Source of the DNA: Syntrophus sp. (in: bacteria)
Lineage (GTDB): Bacteria > Desulfobacterota > Syntrophia > Syntrophales > UBA8958
Direction: 5' to 3'
Length of the DNA stretch: 5,190 nt
NCBI GenBank assembly: GCA_003451635.1
Contig: DMAT01000117.1
Location: 1 to 5,190, forward strand
Part shown: piece after piece, positions 1 through 5,190 of the stretch
Layout of the letters: each line of letters starts with the position of its first letter
Position numbering within the stretch: position 1 is the stretch's first letter
Translations under genes and position numbers: made by a program
Notes under the pieces: model-generated
What the model was told of the DNA's origin: nothing
Databases searched by the model: none
What the model saw: the letters and a program-made list of their open reading frames with translations, nothing else

Positions 1-2
1 TT

Positions 3-185
3 CAAAGCATTAAAGATCAAAAGCCCCCTGGCAATATCTTTGTGGGCAAGCAACCCGAAATAAACGCCAGGCCGGCAGAGGAGTACTTGAATCACCATAA
101 GCAGAAACCCACGGGCGCGCGCCCGTGGGATGTTTCGTGCAAAGAAAATTGCATTAACAATTTGGAATCACAGGTTAAATTGTGA
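3..185 (+). CDS. Possible 3' end of an unrecognised protein (5' end outside the window)
   Basis: A frame stays open from the left edge through about 60 codons to a TGA at 183-185. The peptide is hydrophilic and includes the stretches FVGKQPEINARPAEEYL and VSCKENCINNLES, with a CX3C cysteine pair near the end. I recognise no family. It has no membrane segment or clear domain motif. Third-position GC is about half, neither clearly coding nor clearly non-coding. Against it, the 22-bp palindrome at 108-129 lies inside the frame, whereas such hairpins are usually intergenic. A second frame, open from base 1 to a TAA at 61-63 and ending in ISLWASNPK, could instead be the true end of the upstream gene. 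Only one of these can be right, and neither is secure. Confidence 0.3.
   Translation, partial: QSIKDQKPPGNIFVGKQPEINARPAEEYLNHHKQKPTGARPWDVSCKENCINNLESQVKL
101..140. repeat. Perfect 22-bp palindrome within a longer imperfect hairpin
   Basis: Bases 108-129 equal their own reverse complement. As a hairpin this gives nine pairs (CCCACGGGC at 108-116 with GCCCGTGGG at 121-129) around a GCGC loop. In an alternative fold the pairing extends outward: GAAAC at 104-108 pairs with GTTTC at 132-136 across a three-base bulge, and GCA at 101-103 with TGC at 138-140 across one base. The structure could be a REP-like extragenic element, a terminator or a dyad operator. No good T-run follows it on the + strand. 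On the - strand it is followed by TTTCTGCTT, a poor tail. Only one copy is present in the window, so its repetitive nature is unproven. Confidence 0.6.
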
Positions 186-310
186 TTGATTATTTCTCCG
201 TTATGTGATAGTCATAAAAGCGTTCAAGGATCACGAATAATACCTTGGACAAGAGGTAAAGGCTAAAGAACGAACCGGTTAATTTTTCAGACCATTTAGG
301 TGCCTCTATA
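186..310 (+). other. AT-rich leader upstream of the rhodanese gene, with two small inverted repeats
   Basis: This stretch holds no gene I can support. It contains two small dyads that could be operator half-sites: TTATG at 201-205 with CATAA at 213-217 (7-base spacer), and TACCT at 241-245 with AGGTA at 254-258 (8-base spacer). An 8-bp palindrome AACCGGTT lies at 273-280. TGTGAT occurs twice, at 181-186 and 204-209, resembling a CRP/FNR-family half-site, but neither copy has a matching second half. No -35/-10 pair with acceptable spacing and no GG-N10-GC sigma-54 promoter was found here. A promoter presumably lies in or just upstream of this leader. Confidence 0.3.
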
Positions 311-318
311 AAGGAGGG
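311..318 (+). promoter_or_regulatory. Strong Shine-Dalgarno for the rhodanese gene
   Basis: AAGGAGGG ends six bases before the ATG at 325. It is close to the ideal complement of the 16S rRNA 3' end and fixes the start, which is followed at once by a signal peptide. Confidence 0.85.
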
Positions 319-324
319 ATAGAC

Positions 325-1218
325 ATGAAAAGGCTTTGGTTTTCGTCCTTGCTGCTTCTCTTCCTGACGCTGATACTCCTCCCTCAGGTCCTTGCCCATG
401 ATATGGACCCCATCGTTTCCACAGAATGGCTGGCAGCCAACCTGAACAATCCCAAGGTTGTTGCTTTAGACATCAGGAAAATCGAGGATTATCAGGAAGG
501 ACATATACCGGGCGCCGTTAGCGCCTATTACGGTATCTGGTCGGCTCCGAAAGAGGGCAGGCATATGGAATACCCACCGGAAGACGATCTCTTTGACACG
601 ATCGGCGATTTAGGGCTCCGTCCCGATTCTATGGTGGTAATTGTATGTAAAACCTATCATTGCTTTTACCAGGCCATGGCTCCCCGCGTTCTGTGCACCC
701 TTCAATATGCAGGTCTGAAAAATATAAGCGTCCTTGACGGAGGACAGGAAAAGTGGGTCAATGAAGGGAGGCCCCTATCTCAGGCACCGGCAAAGCCGCA
801 AAAGACCGCCTACCGGGGCAAACTAAACAAGGAAATGCATGCGGAAAAGGATTATGTAGTCAGCCGCTTAGGGAAAGCGACTTTCGTTGACGTTCGTGAA
901 CCTGTCTTGTTTACGGGGACCAAAAAACAGGAATTTGTAGAAAAGGCCGGTCATATCCCGGGGGCCGTGAACCTTCCGGCATCAGAAGCATATACGAAGC
1001 TGGGTACGTTCAAAAAGAAAGAGGATCTTGAGATCCTTGCGGTCACCGCAGTCGGCAAAGACAAATCAAGGGAGATTATCACCTACTGTGATGCCGGCAA
1101 ATGCTGTCCCACCTGGGCTTTCATTTTGACACGTGTCCTCGGCTACAAGAATGTCAAGCTATATGACGGCTCTTTTGAGGAATGGACGAAGGATTCATCG
1201 CTTCCGGTGAGCCGTTGA
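325..1218 (+). CDS. Secreted tandem-domain rhodanese (sulfurtransferase family)
   Basis: A 297-residue protein with a Sec signal peptide: MKR, then a leucine-rich core at residues 4-19 and probable cleavage after VLA (about residue 24), so the mature enzyme should be periplasmic. Two rhodanese domains follow, at about 30-150 and 170-295. Domain 1 has LDIRKIEDYQEGHIPGAV (48-64) and LDGGQEKW (137-144). Domain 2 has VDVRE (188-192), GHIPGAV (209-215), the active loop ITYCDAGKCC and YDGSFEEW (280-287). Cys255 aligns with the catalytic cysteine of thiosulfate and mercaptopyruvate sulfurtransferases, which move sulfane sulfur as an enzyme persulfide. Domain 1 has Cys108 at its loop start, where the classical inactive domain carries Asp, plus Cys113. 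The double domain and the YDGS motif are typical of the thiosulfate sulfurtransferase family, but substrate and acceptor cannot be read from the sequence. A 50-base gap separates it from the kinase gene, so co-transcription is uncertain. Confidence 0.93.
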   Translation: MKRLWFSSLLLLFLTLILLPQVLAHDMDPIVSTEWLAANLNNPKVVALDIRKIEDYQEGHIPGAVSAYYGIWSAPKEGRHMEYPPEDDLFDTIGDLGLRPDSMVVIVCKTYHCFYQAMAPRVLCTLQYAGLKNISVLDGGQEKWVNEGRPLSQAPAKPQKTAYRGKLNKEMHAEKDYVVSRLGKATFVDVREPVLFTGTKKQEFVEKAGHIPGAVNLPASEAYTKLGTFKKKEDLEILAVTAVGKDKSREIITYCDAGKCCPTWAFILTRVLGYKNVKLYDGSFEEWTKDSSLPVSR

Positions 1219-1234
1219 AGTCCGGATATTTTTT
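1203..1234 (+). terminator. Weak possible rho-independent terminator after the rhodanese gene
   Basis: TCCGG (1203-1207, inside the last codons of the gene) can pair with CCGGA (1222-1226) across a 14-base loop, and TATTTTTT follows at 1227-1234. The stem is only five pairs and the loop is long. It may be no more than a partial terminator or chance. If it works, the downstream genes need their own promoter. A TATGAT box at 1261-1266 resembles a -10 element, but I see no matching -35. Confidence 0.25.
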
Positions 1235-1268
1235 GCGTACCGTCTTAACCACCTTGCTTATATGATAA

Positions 1269-3395
1269 ATGACGTTAAACAGTAAGGAGAGAAGCCTACC
1301 GAATCATCGTCGTTTTGCCGGTCCCCTGGACAGAGAAGAACTCGACCTGCTCATGGGATGCATCGGCGGCTCTCCAATCCCTGCCTTTGTCATCGACCGG
1401 GACCACCGGCTTATCTACTGGAACCGGGCTCTTGAAGAACTCAGCAAGATCAGTGCGGAAGAGGTAATCGGCACCAGCCAGCAGTGGCGGGCCTTCTACA
1501 GCAGACAACGGCCATGCCTGGCCGATCTGCTGGTTGAGGGCGCTGTCGCTGACATCCCCCAGTGGTATGGAAGAAAATACCTCAAATCCCCCCTCATCGA
1601 GGACGCCTATGAAGCAACGGATTTTTTCCCCGAGTTAGGTGAGACTGGTCGCTGGTTGCGTTTTACCGCCGCTCTTCTCAGGGACCCCCAGGGGCCGGTC
1701 CTGGGGGCTGTAGAGACCCTGGAGGACATCACCGAGAAAAAAGAAGCGGAAGCGGCTCTGTTGAAGGCTCATGAAGAACTTGAGATGCGGGTCCGGGAAA
1801 GGACCGCGGAGTTAGCCAGAACCAATGAAATCCTGCAGCGTACGACGGATCAATTGTCTTTGCTCCTGGAGTCTCTGCCCATCGTTTCTTATACCCGGAA
1901 CACCGCAGGGAAATATGAAATGACCTTTGTGAGCCACTCAGTGGAGGAAATCACCGGCTATAGCCCCCTGGACTTTACAGACCGTGCCTCTTTCTGGCAG
2001 AACCAGATCCATCCCGACGACCGTCACCGGGTGATCAAGGCCATGAAGGAATCCCGCGTCGAAGGCACACACCATTGCGAGTATCGTTTTCGCGCCTCCG
2101 ATCAAACCTACAGATGGTTCTCCGATTTCTGGCGCCTGGTCCGGATGCCGGATGCCCCGGCCCCCTATTTCGTCGGCATCTGGCAGGATGTGACGGATGA
2201 AAAGCGGCTTCGCCAGGAAAATGAGCTGCGTCTTCAGCAGATCATTCAGACCCACAAACTGACAGCCCTCGGGGAAGTGGTAGCGGGCGTTGCCCATGAG
2301 ATCAACAATCCCGTGAGCTTTATATCCTACAACATTCCCCTCCTGGAGGAGATCTGGGATACCCTGGAGCCGGTTTTCGTCGATCACGATGCCTTTGCGA
2401 GAGTCTGTGAGCAAAGAGGGGTTACCCGGACAGAGGTCGTTCAGAATATGCGGGAGATCATTCATGCCTTCAAGATAGCCTCTCACAGGATCAACAGGGT
2501 TATTACGGGGCTGAAGGAGTTTTCCCGCAGCGATGAGCTGGCTGAGAAGAAAGCGATCCAGGTGGCCGATATCATCCAGGGAGTCCTGGTTATTGTCGGC
2601 GGCCAGATACGCAAAACCGTATCCATTATCGAGCAGAAGATCGAGCCCGGCCTTCCCGCAGTGCGGGGACATTTTCAGAAACTCGAGCAAGTGCTGACGA
2701 ACCTCCTCATCAATGCCCACCAGGCCATCTCGCCGGGACGAAAGGGGAAGATCACCATTGCCGCCCGGCATCTCCCCCGTCTCGACGCCGTTGTCGTGGC
2801 AATAGAGGATAACGGGAAGGGCATGGCCAGGGAGACTGTGGACCATATTTTTGATCCTTTCTTCACGACCCGCCGGGATTCCGGAGGAACGGGGCTGGGG
2901 CTGTCCATTTCTTATGGTCTTATCAAGGAACATGGGGGTACGATCAGCGTCCTTTCCCAGCAAAAGGTGGGGAGCCGCTTTACCATCTATCTGCCCATAG
3001 ATGGTCGTAGCTTACCGCGGATGAATCCACGCCTGCTCTTTGTCGATTCCGATGATACCTTCCTCAAGGACATTCAAGCGTTTTTTCTCGAAGCGGCGAC
3101 CTGTCAGATCGAGTCGCCGGAGGATAGAGAAAAAATCCTCCAATATCTCACAGATTACCCGGAAGTAGATTGGGTGATCTGCGCTATGGATCTTAAAGGT
3201 TTGAATAGCTGCCAGCTCATGAGTAGCATTAAAAAACGTTACCCCCTGATTTATACTGTTCTGTACGGACGGGATGGGGATGGCCTGCAAGGTAATCCGG
3301 ACCCTAGCTTCATTCCTTCCTTTACGCTTCAAAAACCTTTTGATATGGATAAATTGCAAAAGATGATTCAGGAAGTGGGGAGACAGCGTCTATGA
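1269..3395 (+). CDS. Soluble PAS-PAS sensor histidine kinase with a degenerate C-terminal receiver-like domain
   Basis: A 708-residue kinase without signal peptide or membrane helix, so it should act in the cytoplasm. PAS 1 spans about 25-157 (IPAFVIDRDHRLIYWN, ending ETLEDIT). A coiled coil spans 157-200 (EELEMRVRERTAELARTNEI). PAS 2, of the PAS_3/PAC type, spans about 200-315 (YSPLDF, IHPDDR, YRWFSD, GIWQDVTDEKR). The phosphoacceptor His343 sits in VAHEINNP. About 40 residues separate this H-box helix from the second dimerisation helix (RINRVITGLKEFSR, 407-420). The ATPase domain has the N box NLLINAHQAI (478-487), G1 EDNGKGM (513-519), F box DPFFTT (529-534) and G2 GGTGLGLS (539-546), all intact. 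Residues 587-705 look like a receiver lacking its phosphoacceptor. The ATG at 1269 has no Shine-Dalgarno, but an in-frame TGA at 1263 bars a longer form, and the next ATG (codon 29) would cut into the first PAS. Its stop overlaps the regulator start by ATGA, which indicates translational coupling and a cognate pair. The sensed signal is unknown. Confidence 0.95.
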   Translation: MTLNSKERSLPNHRRFAGPLDREELDLLMGCIGGSPIPAFVIDRDHRLIYWNRALEELSKISAEEVIGTSQQWRAFYSRQRPCLADLLVEGAVADIPQWYGRKYLKSPLIEDAYEATDFFPELGETGRWLRFTAALLRDPQGPVLGAVETLEDITEKKEAEAALLKAHEELEMRVRERTAELARTNEILQRTTDQLSLLLESLPIVSYTRNTAGKYEMTFVSHSVEEITGYSPLDFTDRASFWQNQIHPDDRHRVIKAMKESRVEGTHHCEYRFRASDQTYRWFSDFWRLVRMPDAPAPYFVGIWQDVTDEKRLRQENELRLQQIIQTHKLTALGEVVAGVAHEINNPVSFISYNIPLLEEIWDTLEPVFVDHDAFARVCEQRGVTRTEVVQNMREIIHAFKIASHRINRVITGLKEFSRSDELAEKKAIQVADIIQGVLVIVGGQIRKTVSIIEQKIEPGLPAVRGHFQKLEQVLTNLLINAHQAISPGRKGKITIAARHLPRLDAVVVAIEDNGKGMARETVDHIFDPFFTTRRDSGGTGLGLSISYGLIKEHGGTISVLSQQKVGSRFTIYLPIDGRSLPRMNPRLLFVDSDDTFLKDIQAFFLEAATCQIESPEDREKILQYLTDYPEVDWVICAMDLKGLNSCQLMSSIKKRYPLIYTVLYGRDGDGLQGNPDPSFIPSFTLQKPFDMDKLQKMIQEVGRQRL

Positions 3396-4807
3396 AGATC
3401 CTGATCGTGGATGACGAGGAAATATCTCTCACATCGGTCCAACGCCTTTTGAAATGGCGGGGCATTCGTGATGTGGATATCTGCGATAACGGTCAGGAGG
3501 CCATCCGGAAAATCCGGGAGCGGGATTATGATATCGTCCTCCTCGATCTGCTGATGCCGGAAATGGACGGCATGCAGGTCCTGGAAGCGGCGAAACCTTT
3601 CAAGCCATACACGGAATTCATCATCCTGACGGCTGTGGACGATGTCCCGGCAACGGTGCGGGCCATCCGCCTGGGGGCCTACGATTATCTCGTAAAACCG
3701 GTGGACAACGAACTGCTGTTCCTGACCATTGAACGGGCCTACGAACGTAAAGGTCTTCTCAAGGGATTATCCGCAGCCCGTCGTGAGGGGGGTGGAGATA
3801 TTCCCGCTGCCTTTGCCGGAATTATTACTCAATGCCCGCTGATGAAGTCCCTCCTTGCTTACGCCCAGGTCATGGCCCGGAGCGGCAATCCCGTCCTGAT
3901 TACCGGTGAATCGGGGACGGGGAAGGAACTCATGGCCCGGGGGATTCATCAGGCCGGTCCTGCTCCCGCAGGGCCCTTTATTGCCGTCAACGTCTGTGCC
4001 ATTCCGACCACTATGTTCGAGACCCAGTTCTTCGGCCATGTCCGGGGCGCCTTCACCGGCGCCGAAGGAAGTTATCGTGGTTTCTTTGAGCAGGCTAACG
4101 GCGGAACGTTGTTCCTTGATGAGATCGGAGAGCTGCCTTTTGGTCTTCAGGCAAAGCTCCTCCGGGTACTCGAGGAAAAATCCTTTACCCCCCTGGGCGG
4201 TTCTAAGACTTTGAAGGTCGATGTACGCGTTATATCAGCGACCAATATGGACCTGGACAAGGCCTGTCAGGAGGGACGCTTTCGCCTGGATCTCCTCTAT
4301 CGGCTGAAATCCGCCCATGTCCATATCCCGCCGCTGCAGGAAAGGGAGGGAGACATCGCCCTGCTGTCCGCCCATTTTCTCCGGGAGGCAAATTCCCGGC
4401 ATGGCAAAGAGATAAGCGGTTTCAGCCCCGAGGCTATGGACGTCCTTATCCGTCGGGAATATCGGGGCAATGTCCGGGAACTGGCCCAGGTCGTCGAGAA
4501 TGCCGTGCTCCTCGGGGAGGGAGGGGTGATCCTGCCCCACAATTTGGGGAAACAGCCCACCCGGCAGTCTCTTTTTGCCCGCCACCTGTGCAGCCTCAAG
4601 GAAAACGACGAGACCCAGGTCGCCTATGTCCTTATGAACACCGGCGGCGACCGGCGGCAAATCGCCGATATCCTGGGCATTACGGTGCGGCAGTTACAGA
4701 GAAAACTCGCCCAGATGAGAAACGACCCTTACTGGCGGGAGGTCATGGGAGAAAGTCTCTCCCGGGACAAGGGAGAAGGCAATGGCGATGACCGGCTTGC
4801 ATGTTGA
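3392..4807 (+). CDS. NtrC-family sigma-54-dependent response regulator (REC-AAA+-Fis HTH)
   Basis: A 471-residue protein with the full three-domain plan. The receiver (1-120) has Asp7-Asp8, phosphoacceptor Asp52 in LLDLLMP, Thr80 in ILTA and Lys102 in VKPVD, so it should be phosphorylated by the kinase encoded just upstream. The AAA+ domain (about 143-380) has Walker A GESGTGKE (172-179), an intact GAFTGA loop for sigma-54 contact (219-224), Walker B TLFLDEIGEL (239-248), sensor I RVISATN (279-285), an arginine-finger region FRLDLLYRL (297-305) and sensor II YRGNVREL (357-364). A Fis-type helix-turn-helix lies at about 408-442 (GGDRRQIADILGI, then RQLQRKL). A tail of about 25 polar residues follows. 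The start overlaps the kinase stop, and AGGAAG and GGGGAG (3370-3382) supply its ribosome binding site. It should activate sigma-54 promoters from upstream sites when phosphorylated. Its targets cannot be read from this window. Confidence 0.97.
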   Translation: MKILIVDDEEISLTSVQRLLKWRGIRDVDICDNGQEAIRKIRERDYDIVLLDLLMPEMDGMQVLEAAKPFKPYTEFIILTAVDDVPATVRAIRLGAYDYLVKPVDNELLFLTIERAYERKGLLKGLSAARREGGGDIPAAFAGIITQCPLMKSLLAYAQVMARSGNPVLITGESGTGKELMARGIHQAGPAPAGPFIAVNVCAIPTTMFETQFFGHVRGAFTGAEGSYRGFFEQANGGTLFLDEIGELPFGLQAKLLRVLEEKSFTPLGGSKTLKVDVRVISATNMDLDKACQEGRFRLDLLYRLKSAHVHIPPLQEREGDIALLSAHFLREANSRHGKEISGFSPEAMDVLIRREYRGNVRELAQVVENAVLLGEGGVILPHNLGKQPTRQSLFARHLCSLKENDETQVAYVLMNTGGDRRQIADILGITVRQLQRKLAQMRNDPYWREVMGESLSRDKGEGNGDDRLAC

Positions 4808-4829
4808 ACAGCTCCGTTGCTGCGAATGA
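4782..4829 (+). CDS. Possible 15-codon reading frame linking the regulator and BtuF-like genes
   Basis: ATG at 4782 opens a frame ending at the TGA at 4827-4829, giving MAMTGLHVEQLRCCE. GGGAGAAGG at 4771-4779 is well placed for it, and even better for its second ATG at 4788. Its stop overlaps the ATG of the BtuF-like gene by ATGA, the same coupling seen between kinase and regulator, while the BtuF-like ATG has no Shine-Dalgarno of its own. It may be a coupling leader peptide that delivers ribosomes to the next gene. The LHVEQLRC string also loosely resembles the first strand of an ABC ATPase, so it could be the remnant of such a gene. Being so short, it may be chance. Confidence 0.25.
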   Translation: MAMTGLHVEQLRCCE

Positions 4830-5190
4830 AAGTAATTAAATCAAATTTTTCGATCATTTTTTTTGGTAGTCTCTTTTTTCTTTTAATCTCCTGTCCTGCC
4901 CAGGCCGCCCCTCCCCAACGAATCGTGTCTCTGGCGCCGAATATAACGGAAATACTATTCGATCTGGGCCTTGGTGCGCAGATTGTCGCCGTTACGACCT
5001 ATTGCGACTACCCCCGGGAAGCATTGAGCAAGCCCAAAATTGGCGGCTTTGCCAATCCTTCTCTCGAAGCCATTGTTGCGACCCAGCCCGACCTGGTTAT
5101 GCTTACGGAAGACGGAAATCCCCAGGAAATTTTGGCAAAACTAAAGAAAATTGGGATCAGGACGTATGTCTTCCGGGCGAGGAGCATTGA
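4826..5190 (+). CDS. BtuF-like periplasmic substrate-binding protein of an ABC importer (3' end beyond the window)
   Basis: The first 121 codons of a gene that continues past the right edge. The N-terminus is an export signal: MKVIK, then a phenylalanine- and leucine-rich core to about residue 21. LISC (20-23) fits a lipoprotein box with Cys23, while AQA (25-27) followed by Ala would suit ordinary signal peptidase I, so the mature form may be lipid-anchored or free. The body starts with RIVSLAPNITEILFDLG (32-48), then VAVTTYCDYPREA (54-66), GGFANPSLEAIVATQPDLV (73-91) and KKIGIRTYVF (108-117). This is the N-terminal lobe of the TroA-like Peripl_BP_2 fold that binds vitamin B12 (BtuF) or ferric siderophores and haem. 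The TxYCDYP and GGFxNPxLExI pattern favours corrinoid-type proteins, but the ligand is not proven. The ATG lies 18 bases after the regulator stop and lacks a Shine-Dalgarno. No cobalamin riboswitch fits in the gap. Permease and ATPase genes would be expected downstream. Confidence 0.88.
   Translation, partial: MKVIKSNFSIIFFGSLFFLLISCPAQAAPPQRIVSLAPNITEILFDLGLGAQIVAVTTYCDYPREALSKPKIGGFANPSLEAIVATQPDLVMLTEDGNPQEILAKLKKIGIRTYVFRARSI

Noticed and set aside
29..43. Sigma-54-like promoter, TGGCAA then TTGT with GG-N10-GT spacing
   Set aside because: The spacing is right, but the -12 element reads GT rather than GC. It lies about 280 bases from the rhodanese ATG and may be within a coding frame. 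One such match in this length is expected by chance.
101..140. Single CRISPR repeat, suggested by the CCCACGGGC arms and flanking GTTTC
   Set aside because: There is no second copy at spacer distance in the window, and no cas-like sequence. A lone hairpin is not an array.
285..312. Promoter with TTCAGA and TATAAA at 16-base spacing
   Set aside because: Transcription would start about five bases before the ATG, and the -10 box would overlap the strong Shine-Dalgarno, which such a transcript would lose.
190..399. A 69-codon - strand frame with a hydrophobic stretch, overlapping the rhodanese start
   Set aside because: It has no clear ribosome site, overlaps a secure signal-peptide start with a strong Shine-Dalgarno, and its composition is as expected for antisense to AT-rich leader sequence.
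1938..2963. A 341-codon open frame on the - strand, opposite the kinase gene
   Set aside because: It lies wholly opposite well-recognised PAS, HisKA and ATPase domains, has no motif of its own, and is what codon bias on the + strand produces.
3906..4214. A 102-codon + strand frame within the regulator gene
   Set aside because: It overlaps the AAA+ domain out of frame. The Walker A, GAFTGA and Walker B motifs prove which frame is used.
5002..5190. A 62-codon + strand frame at the right edge
   Set aside because: It is out of phase with the BtuF-like frame, which has a signal peptide and family motifs across the same bases.

Overview
The window reads as an ordinary chromosomal segment of a Gram-negative, sigma-54-using anaerobe. 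A Desulfobacterota (former Deltaproteobacteria: Syntrophus, Desulfobacca or similar) origin fits the style of the soluble PAS histidine kinase, the NtrC-type regulator and the exported rhodanese. This is an inference from family resemblance, because there is no rRNA or other marker in the window. All supported genes are on the + strand.

Layout. Bases 1-185 may hold the 3' end of an unrecognised protein (open frame 3-185, stop at 183). They also contain a perfect 22-bp palindrome (108-129) that extends into a longer imperfect hairpin (101-140). Bases 186-324 are an AT-rich leader with two small inverted repeats and no convincing promoter. It ends in a strong Shine-Dalgarno for a secreted tandem-domain rhodanese (325-1218). 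After a 50-base gap comes a PAS-PAS-HisKA-HATPase kinase with a degenerate receiver-like tail (1269-3395). Its stop overlaps by ATGA the start of a complete NtrC-family response regulator, REC-AAA+-Fis HTH (3392-4807). Eighteen bases after the regulator stop, a BtuF-like periplasmic substrate-binding protein begins (4826) and runs off the right edge. A possible 15-codon reading frame (4782-4829) with its own ribosome binding site bridges the last two genes.

How the genes may work together. The kinase has no membrane segment, so it should sense a cytoplasmic signal through its PAS domains. It should phosphorylate Asp52 of the regulator, which would activate sigma-54 promoters through its intact GAFTGA loop. 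The tight spacing into the BtuF-like gene suggests one transcript, and hence a possible link to corrinoid or chelated-metal uptake. The rhodanese handles sulfane sulfur in the periplasm, and its link to the others is by proximity only. No good sigma-54 promoter was seen, so the target genes of the pair are unknown.

I see no CRISPR array, tRNA, rRNA, insertion sequence or clearly novel system. The points most worth a second look are the palindrome at 108-129, the kinase's receiver tail lacking its phosphoacceptor, the cysteine-rich active loops of the rhodanese and the small reading frame at 4782-4829.
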